64,000 nt of DNA, taken from contig WHUZ01000029.1 of assembly GCA_015179045.1 (NCBI GenBank), forward strand, positions 1 through 64,000, written 5' to 3'. The notes beneath the pieces were generated by a model, which searched no databases, was not told where the DNA came from, and saw only the letters and a list, made by a program, of their open reading frames with translations. The stretch comes from Kalaharituber pfeilii (lineage: Eukaryota > Ascomycota > Pezizomycetes > Pezizales > Pezizaceae). The position numbers and the translations under genes are program-made. Positions 33,242 to 44,496 of this stretch are shown here, one piece after another; the first letter of the stretch is position 1, and each line of letters begins with the position of its first letter.

Positions 33242-35637
33242 AGTCTGTGGAATTATGCAGCGCCAAGGTACTCACGTGAATTCACGTGGTACTTCTGCTG
33301 CAGCTGTGATAGGGTCAAGGCTGACCAGTCAGTAAACAAGTAGTGGCATGTTGTTGAACGCGCGCGGTTGCAACAGAAAATAAACAGTAGATCATGAGAG
33401 CCCGGTATCAGTAGCTTTCTGTTCTCGTGTCCAAAGCCTTTGACCGACCGACCGCTCTCCATCAGCTTAACAGCTCTTCAGCTCGATAGGTAGGTTGTTT
33501 GATAGCTACAGAGTAATTTAAAGCTAACTTAATGATTTCTTTACTAGCACTAGTACTCCACCTCAATATGAAAACGCGAGGAACACGGAGAGCGCACTTT
33601 GGTGCAAATTTTGCAAATAGAGAAACTACAAGAGATGAGCGGATGCGAATTATTACACTTAGAGAATCTGGAATGAAGTGGCAGGAAATTGCAGCAGAAG
33701 TAGATATAAATTATCAGACTTGTCATGCCATATACAAGAGATATAAAATGAGCGAAATCAACTCTCCTAGCAACCGAAAACGAAGCGGAAGGCCAACAAT
33801 TTTTGATGATGCGGAAAAAGAGAGATTGCGAGCTTTTGTGACAAGGGATAGAGATACGCGCCGAATGACTTGGGAGGCTATTAAGAAAGAGCTTGGTTAT
33901 TCCTGTTCAGCTAAATTAATTCGAGATGTTATGAAGAGTATGGGGTAGTAAGCATCGTGCTAGGAAAAAGTATTTTATTTATATTACTATGAGGGTTATA
34001 GAGATACTAATTTTTATTTTACATTAGATGGGGAACCCGATCACAGAATAAAGTTAAGCGGGTTGCTTGGTGTCAAAAACATCTTCATTTTACGGAAGAA
34101 GACTGGTTGCGTGTAGTTTGGACTGATGAATCTTCTTATTCAACTAAAGGCTTTATCGCCCTTTAGTTATTCGCAATGCCGAGGAGGAATTCCATCCAGA
34201 TTGCATTGATGAGGTCTGGGAGTCCGGATATGAATCTACTATGGTATGGGGTGCATTTTGTGGTGAACTTAAGTCTGATCTATATTTTGTACCATCTGGT
34301 GCGAAATTAGATTCAGCTAAATATGTTAAAAAGATTCTAGATCCACTGCTTATACCTTTTTGGCATAAGGCATGTGAGTTTTACAGCTGGACGGTGGTTA
34401 TGGAAGATGGTGCACCAGGGCATAAAGGATTTTCTAAGGCATGCCGCAAGAAAAATGATGTGGAGACTTTAGAATGGGTACCTCAATCTCCAGACCTCAA
34501 TCCAATTGAAGTTTTATGGGGCGACATGGAAGTACAACTAGGGAAGAAATATGGGCGCCTAGATAATATTCCGGACTTACAAGAAAAGCTCGAGGAGTGG
34601 AATAAAATTTCAAAGGATAGGCTATTAGCATTGGTTAGAAGTATGCCAGACCGGTTAAAGGCTGTGATTCAAGCTAATAATCTATTATTATTAGAGGGAT
34701 TTTGCTGTCACCAGGGATTTATCAGGGATAAAGCATTTAGCGCGTGGTACAACCCTGGGAATAGCAAAAAATGCAATTGAGTTTTTGCTGCATCCAGGGA
34801 TACTCCAGGTTTTCTCCCTTTCGTGCCCAGCCGCTACTGTAACCTACTTATCTCTCTGAACTTCGAGATGGCAACTCAATCCAAAGCTTACTAAGTCATA
34901 ACTGCGGGTGTGCTATAACTACTACTACCAATTTGGACTGGTAACTATAGGCAGTACAGGCCGTAGTGTAGGCCTTTGCTCCCATGAAAATGGAACACCT
35001 TTGAACTACGTGTATCACAACTCAACATTCTCAGACAATCCCTGATTTTTGGTTTACCGTGTGAATCAGTTCACTGGATCGATCTCAGCTTTCAGAATGA
35101 AAATTGAGTAAAAACTGGTGAAGATAGATGGGAGTCAAAAAGCAGTGGTTTCCAGGGATCCAGCCCTGGAAATCCAATCCCAGGGATGAAATTCCACCCG
35201 TAGGATTCTCTAGCGCGTGGCGCAGTCATCCCTGGAAATCCCTGGAAACCATCCCTGGTGCCAGCAAAATCCCTCAATGGGGAGGCGACGCCTTATTGAC
35301 TTTTTACTTATGGTATGAGCTTTTTCTTTTTCTTTTCTTTTTTTTTTTCCTTCCTTTCTACAAGTTTCAAGTTTTTCGAGTTTTTCGAGTGAATTTCATG
35401 GTTGCAATATTTTTTTAAAGTCGTTTTTCAAAATTTTTGCATTTTCTTATATTAGTGTTGCCATGTATATAGCATTTTTATCATACTAAAAGTCTGTGGA
35501 AAAATTTTGCGGGTTTCCCATACAAAAAATTCCACAGACTTTTCGTCCTTTTTTACACCACTTTTGCTTGGCCCGTAGCAGCAGAAGTACCACGTGAACC
35601 CACGTGAGTACCTTGGCGCTGCATAATTCCACAGACT
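33242..35637 (+). mobile_element. Tc1/mariner transposon, 2.4 kb with 59-bp terminal inverted repeats
   Basis: The ends match over 59 bp with two differences: left AGTCTGTGGAATTATGCAGC at 33242, right the reverse complement finishing at 35637. Within the repeat lies a smaller palindrome, CACGTG..CACGTG. The target site is not a clean TA pair: TA precedes the left end, whereas on the right the TA overlaps the last repeat base. The left half encodes a broken transposase; the right 800 bp after the transposase is non-coding and contains CCCTGG-rich inverted repeats (35150-35260). Confidence 0.92.
33568..34780 (+). pseudogene. Decayed Tc1/mariner transposase
   Basis: The N-terminal part is a helix-turn-helix DNA-binding region (RIITLRESGMKWQEIAAEV, then KRSGRPTIFDDAEKERLRAF) ending at a stop at 33946-33948. 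A second block shows RVAWCQKHLHFTEEDW and the first catalytic Asp in VVWTDESSYS (about 34115). A third block (34150-34780) shows MVWGAFCGELKSD, the second Asp in VVMEDGAPGHKG and the Glu in SPDLNPIEVLWGDME. The three catalytic acids survive, but blocks lie in different frames: breaks fall near 33945 and 34155. A 55-60 nt GT..AG segment at about 33970-34027 (with TACTAAT) may be an intron. The copy cannot make a full transposase without frameshifting. Confidence 0.88.
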
Positions 35638-37628
35638 ATGCCGCACCCCCGAGTACTCTCTCCCTGCTGTTTCTACTTCATTTGCACTCCTATCTTTCTC
35701 ACTCCTATCTTTCTCATTCCTATCTGTGCATCCCGATTCGGCGTATAGCTTGCTCGTCTGCATGTTTTCGACATGATGCAGATTGGGTTTTGAGGAACTT
35801 GGAGCGTAGAATCAAGCTTAAGTACGACTCAGCAGTACAGTAAGGTGATATCAAATATAGAAATCAGGACTGGCAATCGTGAAGGGGAATGCGCAGCCTG
35901 CAACTTGCATGAGTCTAGGTGGAGTGGGAAGCGAATGGCAGTCGATCAATTGCACGGCCAAGCGAGTGTTATCTAAACACCGAGGCCACAGCAAGACGTC
36001 ATTCGGTACTCGCTGGTTCGAAAAGTATTGGAACGCTGCATAAATTGTGTGCGCTATTCGCCTTTTGGAATAATGCAAATTTGATATGCACCGTTCCAAT
36101 ACTTTCCGAACCAGCGAGTACAGTACTCTACAGTAGGCGTTGCCAAGATTTAACGATCGGTGAACAAGGTTCCCAAACCTAGAATTCACACATGTATCAA
36201 CACCTACTAGCCGGTTGGGGCACAGCTACAATATGCCTGTTCTCACACAAACGGGATGAAGTCATGTGGAATGGAGATTGTACAGTCAACAACGCTTGTA
36301 CAGCATCAGTTTGGATTGGTGCTGTAGAAATACCACTATGCTGCCCGATGTTTACAGATATCCAGAGCAAATGTCCGGGAAATTGTTGCGTGCTAGTACT
36401 GCCAAGCTAAGAGACGAGGGCTAACTCTGCTGAATTATTATTGCATTCGCTGTACTGGATATTCTTCGGAAGCTTTGCCCCCCAGAACGTGTAATGACTG
36501 CCTTGTCGTAGTGAGATACGAACAATAAGAGTTGATTGCTTAATTATTGAACGTTATGACTGTGGCAGTGTGAACTGAACGCTTCACTATTCACAATAGG
36601 CACAGGCATCCGCTGCAACAAAAGCCAATGGTAATTAGTGGAGCATATGGTGCTGCAATTAGGAATATGAAGTGGAGTACATCTGTTATGAGACTAATCC
36701 AACAACTTCACTCCCGGCATCCAATGCTGCCATTCTATCTTCCAAGAGCTTCGATCAGTGTCCATCCACACGTAATTGCATAAGATGGCTATCTATAGGG
36801 GACGCAGCCGTGGTCACAGAACAAAAAAGTGTATTGCATAAGTACTCCAATCCTCCATACAGCTGCAATGTTAAGTATATAAAAGTTTATGCTTGATGTT
36901 TCGTATTCTAATTAGTGTCATTACACCATTACACCATTCAATTACCTATAAGCAGTTACCGTATGAGGAAGGGCGCAAGGAGATTCATACAGTATTAGTC
37001 TGACACTGGCAACTTGAAGTATGTTGTATCATAATGACCCCTACTCAGTAGGAGGAAGGGGGTTGAATACGAGTCATAAAAAGCTGGATGACGCCAAGTA
37101 GAGTCTTCTTCCCAGTCGAGGGCAACAGCATCAATTGTTGTACCGGGACGGCGTAATGCAGGCTATTATAGCTGCCGCTAATCCTGACCTGGTTCGTGAC
37201 TTGCTGGATGCTGATCTCCCGAAGTGGGCAGATTCTAGAGTACCTTTCCTCCTAATCAGGGATGCAGATATTTTGTATTCAGCAAATGTAAGCTTCACAT
37301 CATCTCTTACCTTCTCCCATTTACCCGCAGCATCCAAATTTCTTCAATGTTCTGCTGCAATATATTTCTGATCATTCAGTATAATTTTAGTGGGAGGGTG
37401 TTTGGGGTGTGGAAATTGCAAAGAGAAGCCCAATGATAGAAGAGACTACAATGCCGAGTTTAAGAATCGTAGACTGCGGTGAGAAGATACCATGAAGTGC
37501 CAGTAAACTACTTAGTAGTCAAGGATGTGAAATAGGATGCAAGGAGCAGCATGATTGATTACAGAACTACATATAAACAGGTTGGTTAGAAACAACAATA
37601 TGAATAGATGAGTGCTAGTAATTACCAT
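35638..37628. other. Intergenic DNA with one miniature element
   Basis: Besides the MITE at 36009-36118 nothing is assigned. 35693-35730 has a short CTTTCTCA(C/T)TCCTAT repeat. A plus-strand frame near 37135-37371 (LYRDGVMQAIIAAANPDLVR..) looks compositionally protein-like but matches no family I know and has no supporting exons. Confidence 0.45.
36009..36118. mobile_element. 110-bp MITE with 27-bp inverted repeats, TA target
   Basis: Left end CTCGCTGGTTCGAAAAGTAT and TGGAACG, right end its reverse complement with one mismatch. TA flanks on both sides (36007-36008, 36119-36120). The roughly 56-bp interior codes for nothing. A compact mariner-type miniature element with little decay, so it may have moved recently. 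Confidence 0.87.
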
Positions 37629-38751
37629 AGACCTTCCGCAACGCCGTCTAGAGTAGACGGAAACCCCCCGTTTTTACGTCTAGAACTTTGAACCACTATA
37701 GCATCTCAACGAACACTCGGATTTTATTGTTGAAGATATTTATTGATAGCTGAAAGTCTCTACTTTACCGTGATACCATGAGATCTTCAAGAAATACACA
37801 AGAAGCTTTGACAAATGAGAGATTGCTGGAGGGATCACAAACCGCCCTGCCGAGCCAATTTCTTAGCGCCGATGCAACAACTGAGCAGCAACAAGCAACA
37901 AATTCTCAGCTGCCAGAATCGTACTTTAAACAGTGTTTTCGCTTCCAACCATTATAACAAGTACGCTGATATCGTACAGGTCTTGCTATACCTCGAATTG
38001 TACCATCAATAAAACCCCAACAGGTAGTTAAGGGACAATTATTCTTCTGATGTATAGCATTTGCATATTGCATTAATTTTCCCGGATTCAATCGAATATG
38101 ATCAAACACCAAAAGATGCTTCAACGTGAAACAATAAAATCCAATAAAGAATTTGTAATCTCCGAGACTCGTTCTGCTCGCCAGCCAAATTTAAGAGCTT
38201 GATCTGCATAGCGATTTGGATAGGCCAGGCGATTCAAAAGCATATTTGAGGATCTTCTCGAATTCTGTTGCTACCATATGCTGGGTTTGGTAAATCTAGT
38301 ACTTGTACAAGCTTTATTACTTCCGCTTGTGTAAATCTATTTTATTAATGATATAGCTATAGTATTTAAAGTGGTACTACTTACCAGAAATATGCAATCC
38401 ATGCTTCATCTGTTAAAGTACTTAAATCTAGTTCACCTTCCTCACGGAGTTGACCTCTCCATCTTTGCTCCATGCTGATAATTTCAATTTGTGTTCCTGC
38501 TAACAGGTGCTGCAGTCGCAGTTTCTGGATGCGCTGATATTGGAATCTCAGTATAAGTTGTGAAGGCATCGCCACCTGATAGCCTTTGGTAGTCCACAAA
38601 GTTACTTTGTCTATGTGGTTGAAGAATGCAACACTCCTCTTTTTTCTGACCCCTGTCAGTTTAAAATTTTGCGGAAGATCTTTTGGGCCGTCTAGACCGC
38701 ACCCTGGTCAAGTGGCGTTTTCGGCCGTCTAGACGGCGTTGCGGAAGGTCT
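37629..38751 (-). mobile_element. Deleted PIF/Harbinger element, 1.1 kb
   Basis: Terminal repeats AGACCTTCCGCAACGCCGTC plus TAGA match perfectly at both ends in inverted orientation. Subterminal GTCTAGACGG-type palindromes occur at both ends. The minus strand carries part of a DDE_Tnp_4-type transposase (listed separately). No clear 3-bp target duplication can be seen (CAT left, CAA right). Confidence 0.85.
37906..38620 (-). pseudogene. Fragment of Harbinger-type (DDE_Tnp_4) transposase
   Basis: Reading minus from about 38600: LDLSTLTDEAWIAYFW, then RFTQAEVIKLVQVLDLP, then in another frame LLNRLAYPNRYADQALKFG, then LTTCWGFIDGTIRGIARPVR and YQRTCYNGWKRKHCLKY. These are the fungal Harbinger N-terminal and first catalytic Asp (GFIDGT) motifs in the right order. 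At least one frameshift and two stops break it, and the sequence after LKY, with the second Asp and the Glu, is missing. Non-functional, internally deleted copy. Confidence 0.85.
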
Positions 38752-41414
38752 CAATGATGTTAAGGATGCAGATGCGGGTCGGGGTTCCACTTACAGGGAT
38801 ATCACATGTCAAACTCAAAAACTATAGGCATGCACTAGCCCCCTTTCCCTCTGACATTCAAGCACTTTGTTGACTGAGTTGATTTCATGATCATTGATCG
38901 TCACAGATAAAATGGTCGAATTGCGAATCAATGAAGCCGAGGCAGTAGACGGGGAGCGAGCAATAGGAAGATGGCTTCATGAATGGACTCGGAGGGAGAT
39001 CCGTCGATGGGACCACCGAGAAGTAGGATAAAAGAATGGAGGGTCGTGTGCTATGGTAGTCACCTTGGCTGCTAGGAAGTTGTAGAACGCTGTTGCTTTG
39101 TGAGTACCAAGAAATTGGAAATCTTGCAGGTGATGTTCCTCCGGTTCCCCTAGATTCAGCTCGGTTGTGAGTTCTAGGCTGGGGCACGAGAACAAGTTCT
39201 ACTGTGGAGGAAAAAGCGCAATAGATTTTGATGGTCTTCGGCAGGTTGGCTGTACTGAAACTGGTAGTCAATTCATCAGCGAATTATTCCTAGATAGGAA
39301 ATAATTGGCAAGCGTCCTCTGACAACTGACCGATATTTGTGCTCAACGGAAACGTCGATTTTTATGCCCCTTCCCTCCACAGTACAGTAGGTAGTGTGGT
39401 TAGGTGTCCAGGAGACTGTATGGCACGTTATATGTAGAGAGCTACAAACGCAGCAATAAGATGTGTAGAAGTATACAAAAGCAACATTTGTCACCACTAG
39501 AGTGAAGTGAGCCTCGGGTCTATTACTTTCAGACCGAGTACTTATACCGGAGCAATGCAAATTACAAGTTCTCAAGTGACATATGTATGTACAATTACCC
39601 TACGAGACTATCACTACTGCTTCTGGATTGCGCCAATCAGGTTATTCAGATCATCTTTCTAAACACACGATGGCAAGTTTGAATTGAGAACGTCGGTATC
39701 GGCATTGTAAGAGCTTGAGGAGTGGTAGTGGATCTGGAGTGGAGAAGCGGATACCTTCATGGACCATTGTAGTTACCGCGGCCCGTCATCCAGGCCAAGC
39801 CTAATCCCACAGGAGCTCGCTTGCCGCGGTTCTTGTGACGGGCAAACACACAATAGTGGCGATGCCGAGGCTATCTCGATACTTCCCCTTCAAACTGAAA
39901 GAAATAACAATTGGGCAAGGGGTTCTGAGCTGGTAATATTGTCAATTGGCAGTGGAATGTCAAATCTGTATGTGCATGAAACATGGCTTCGCTCTTCGTT
40001 TGCCTCGCGCCTTTCTCAGTTCTCTTGTGAGGTCTAGAGCTACTGGAGCTATCAGAGCTCTAGACAGGAGCAGCGAGCTATGTTTAGGACTTAGGGCATT
40101 CATGGCTGTGGTCACGAAATGTACTCGAGCTCGGATCTTGGTTATGTAACGTAGTAGCCGTTATTCGGACGGTGAACATGTGTTCGGGATTCGGGCGCAT
40201 GTGCATGCGATAAGTTCAAAGAAACTATGGGAATGAAAGTAACAACAAAGAAATTACAGAAGGAAGGCACATCGGCATCCGCAAGTACAATCTGAAAGAG
40301 AAAGGCTGGGAACAACAACAGGAAGTGAACATGATTTAGTCTACCAAAGATATCAAGAGTAAGTATTTACCGTGGTTCATCATAAGCTTAGAGGGGCAGT
40401 AGAAATGACAGATCCTCTCACGTTCATGTCATGATCATCCTTTTCAACCGCCTGTCATACTCATATCACATGGCATTGGGTTTGCTGTCGGAGGCCAATC
40501 CTGGGGGGATCGCGAAGGCAAAACAAGGTCATAGGTCGTGCTTTGCATCTTGCGTCCACAGTGATGGGCTGGTTCCCTGATGTATCTCTGCAGGCCGATC
40601 AAGCTGGGCGCGCAGTCTCGTGCAAGTATGCATATGGGGGGGGTAAGTTGCAAGCAGCTACTTAGTTGTGACTGGCAGCTAGCCCAGAAGCCGGTGAGTT
40701 TGCCCAAGAGGCGGTGAAGCGAAAGCGCTGCTTGCACATTGGCGCCCACAGGGATATGGAACTCCGCTATACACCGTGGCTGCCTGCACAGCTAGTGGCA
40801 ATGGCGGCAGCGGCGGCAGCGGCAGCGGCAGCGGCTGCCTGTGCTAGCCTCGTTCATCCCCCACAAGAAGCCTGAAGTGGAAACTGCTAAGGAAACATCC
40901 AGCACAATCCACTGCCTCCAGCCCATTCTCAGCCATAATCTGTCGACTGTTAACAATCCTCCTTTTTTTGATGTCGTCGAACATCCTCAATCGTTATCTA
41001 GCCATTCCTACACAGTCTGGTGTAACCTGTTCACTGTGTGGACATCACTTGCATCGCTTGGTACTTTTTGATTCACATTTCAACGCCACAATTGGTTTTT
41101 ACTGATTCTTGTGCTACCATAGTCACTTGAGTGCAAGTGCAATCCACCTCTGAGCCTACACACCCAGTCCCCCCTCACCACCCCCGTCAATTCCCTCCCC
41201 TCCACTCCCTGCGGAGCCCAGCCCTTCCCCCCATTTATCCTCATCTTAATAACCTCAACTGTCCTCTACTCTTATTTCTACCAAACCCCTAAACCTTCCA
41301 ACCGCGCTTTAACCTTCCATTGACAAGAGAGTCTGGCTAAGTACACACCAAGACGCGTAAACTTAAATAATAACCAATTCCACTAGTTTCCGACTCTAGC
41401 TTTCTATTTCTACA
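38752..41414. other. Intergenic DNA and promoter side of FAA1
   Basis: No gene is supported. 40450-40860 is GC-richer and holds a GGCAGC repeat at 40800-40833. From about 41155 to 41290 the sequence is pyrimidine-rich (CCCCCTCACCACCCCCG and similar), the type of CT-rich leader common before strongly expressed fungal genes; this lies directly upstream of the acyl-CoA synthetase ATG. Confidence 0.45.
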
Positions 41415-43837
41415 ATGACGAAGAAGCAACAACACTTACAACCTTGCATTACCCAGAAGCCACCTTTCAGTGTACAGGCGCCTGTGGAGAAGAAAGAGGG
41501 AGAGGGCATTCCGCGCAGGCATCCAGAGGCCAAGGATGGACCAAAATCATACCTAGAGGAGGACTGCCGAACAACCTATGATATTGTTATGCGGGGCGCG
41601 AGGAAATTCGGGGATAAACATTGCCTTGGTTCTCGAAAGCTCATCAAACTACACGAGAAACAGACAGCCATAAAGAAGGTTGTTGATGGCCAGGAGGTCG
41701 AGGTTCCCAAGATGTGGACCTATTTTGAGATGTCAGAGTATACCTACATTTCTTTCAAGGAGTATGCAGACTTGATGCATGACGTTGGGAGTGGATTGAG
41801 TTATCTTGGGTTGAGCAAAGGGGACAGGGTACAGATCTTTGCTGCCACAAGGTACGTATTACCACAAGCATAGGCGTCAAAACTAGCAGCCCTAACAACT
41901 GTAACAGCGCAAAATGGTTAGCAATGGCTCATGGTTAGCAACACTCAACTGCTCATTGCTTTCTCAAGGCTTACATGCTCTCTTAGGTGCTGGTTCTCAA
42001 TCCATGACTGTTGTCACAGCTTACGACACCTTGGGTCAAGAAGGGTTGACACATTCGCTGGTGGCTACCGGGTCAAAAGCAATCTTCCTAGACCCACATC
42101 TACTCCCGCAATTGATGAATCCACTGGAGAAAGCTACAGAGGTCAAATTCATTATCTACAATGTCGAAGCCCCTGTTAAGCAGGAGCACATTGACAAGCT
42201 GAAGGAAAAGCATCCACGTTTGACTATTCTTAGCTTCGACGATCTTGTCAAGAGTGGCCAAGAGAATAAAGTCGACCCTGTACCTCCCACTCCGGAAGAT
42301 TTGATGGGAATAATGTACACGTCTGGCTCTACTGGCCCGCCAAAAGGAGTTCCACTTTTGCATAAGAACGTTGTTGCTGCAGGTAAGGAAGAATTTCTAC
42401 ACATTGTAATTTGGGATTCTTGCAAACTAATATTTCATTAGTTACCGGTGTTACTGTTGTTATCGGACCATATATTGGACCGGGAGACTTCCTTCTGACA
42501 TACTTACCACTCGCACACATTCTTGAATTCGTTTTCGAAAACTCCTGCATCTTCTGGGGTGGCACAATGGGTTATGGCAATCCAAAGACACTCGCTGACA
42601 GATCCATGTATAATTGTAAGGGTGATATTGCTGAATTCAAGCCTACTATCATGGTTGGAGTTCCAGCTGTCTTTGAGACTGTGAAAAAGGGTATCATTGA
42701 TAAAGTTGGTCAAGCACCAGCTTTCAGTCAGAAGCTCTTTTGGGGCGCACTCAATGCCAAAAGGTTCCTTCTGAAATCCGGTTTACCAGGTGTGGGTATT
42801 TTGGACAACATCGTTTTCAAAAAGGTTAGAGAAGCTACTGGTGGTAGACTTCGTATCATGATGTTCGGTGGCGGGCCGATCGCCAAAGAGACCCAAAACT
42901 TCCTTAGTATGGTGATCGCTCCTATGGTTTGTGGTTATGGGTTGACAGAAACTGCGGCGTAAGTTACCCTCAAAATATCTGTGCAATCCACTTTTTAACA
43001 GTGTTCGTAGCCAGGGTACGCTCACTGATCCAATGCAATGGACAACTGAGACTGCCGGAACTGTCGTTGGCTCCGTAGAGATCAAACTCGTAGATTATCC
43101 AGAAGCCGGATACTTCACTAGCAATAATCCCGAACAAGGAGAAATCTGGATAAGGGGAGACAGTGTTGCCGCTGGATATTATGAGAACGAAGCTGAGACA
43201 GCTGCAGCGTTTTCTGATGGGTGGTTCATGACCGGTGACATTGGAGAGTGGGCGCCCAATGGACATCTCAAAATCATTGATAGGAAGAAGAACTTGGTCA
43301 AGACACAAAATGGAGAATATATTGCGTTGGAAAAGGTATATCACCCATTTTGCTACAATTTTGTACTCAATCTAACGCCTTCTGTAGCTTGAGTCTGTGT
43401 ACCGCTCCGTCACAGTCGTGCAAAATATCTGCGTCTACGCGGATCAAACCAAGGTCAAGCCTATTGCCATCATCGTCCCTGTGGAGTCGGTTCTCAAGAA
43501 GATTGCTGCTGAGAACAAGATTGAAGGCGAATATTCCGATATTATTCATTTGCCAAAGTTGCGATCACTTGTATTGAAGAGCATGCACGAAGTTGGACGG
43601 AGAGCTGGGTTGGCCGGAATAGAACTGATTGAGGGTGTGGTTCTAGCTGGCGAAGAGTGGACCCCTGAGAATGTGAGTTCAAGCTTATCAAAGTGCACAC
43701 ATACATTCCAATCACAAACAAATATACTGACGGCAGCTGTTTAACAGAACCTGGTCACAAGCGCGCAGAAGCTCAACAGGAGGGGTATTCTGGAGAAGTA
43801 CAGAAACGAAATTGATGAAGTCTACGCCTCTGCCTAA
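41415..43837 (+). CDS. FAA1: Long-chain fatty acid--CoA ligase (Faa1/Faa4 type)
   Basis: Activates long-chain fatty acids to acyl-CoA with ATP for lipid synthesis, import and degradation. Seven exons: 41415-41851, 41908-41933, 41987-42382, 42442-42958, 43002-43335, 43388-43672 and 43748-43837, summing exactly to 694 codons plus stop, the usual family length. Exon 2 is a 26-nt micro-exon. The AMP-binding loop is YTSGSTGPPKGVPL; other adenylate-forming motifs are GYGLTETAA, the FACS signature around WFMTGDIGEW and DRKKNLVK, and YIALEKLESVYR. The C-terminus has LVTSAQKLNRRGILEKY. No signal peptide or C-terminal peroxisomal SKL is present (it ends VYASA), so a cytosolic or membrane-peripheral enzyme of the Faa1/Faa4 class is inferred. 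All splice sites are GT-AG and the frame is intact. Confidence 0.95.
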
Positions 43838-44496
43838 ATCTTGGGGACGAATTGGATAGATTGAATGTAGCGGATGGATGGTTTGTGGGAACAGTATCTC
43901 CATGCCAAATGGCGGGAATTATATGAATAATAAAGGGTAATTGGTTTGGTGATGTTGGGATGTGTAGGGTCTTGGTTTCCTGTTGATCTTCCTCGCCTTC
44001 TTCCACAGTCTCTCCGCGTTTCATGTTCTGGAATATTTTCTCCCCTCACCTTTGCATCCTTTTTTCCTCTTCACGCGGATTTCCTCCGCAGCCTGTTACT
44101 AATACCGTATTGAAGACAATACCCCTCACCTTAATTACCCTCTTACCGGCCTATTACTTGAGCAAGCAATCTCCCGGCCAATTGACCTGAGACTACCAGT
44201 CTATATCTGGCACGTATCAATAAGAGCTCCACGCCACCAAATGTATCTTCACTTTTTAATTCTGGTAAAAAATATATAAGAAAAAGAAAAAAAAAAGTTA
44301 CTTCATTCACATATGGTATTGGATTATGGTTTCAACATCTGCATCATAAGCCTCAAGAGTTTGTGTATGGAACTATGAACGATCCCAATGCCTGTGGATT
44401 ATCCCTTAGGGTTAGTGGTAGCCTCCCCCAGTGACTACCTCCCAGTCCCAATCGAATTGATTAAATTAAAAGAAAACCCATACGCTCACCAATTTC
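43838..44496. other. 3' flank of FAA1
   Basis: No gene is seen. AT-rich 3' region with CT-rich stretches on the minus strand; a short A-rich run is at 44276-44297. Confidence 0.45.

Noticed and set aside
37135..37371. 78-codon plus-strand frame beginning LYRDGVMQAIIAAANPDLVR
   Set aside because: Composition is protein-like, but nothing matches and a longer overlapping frame exists on the other strand. Could be a fossil exon; not strong enough to annotate.
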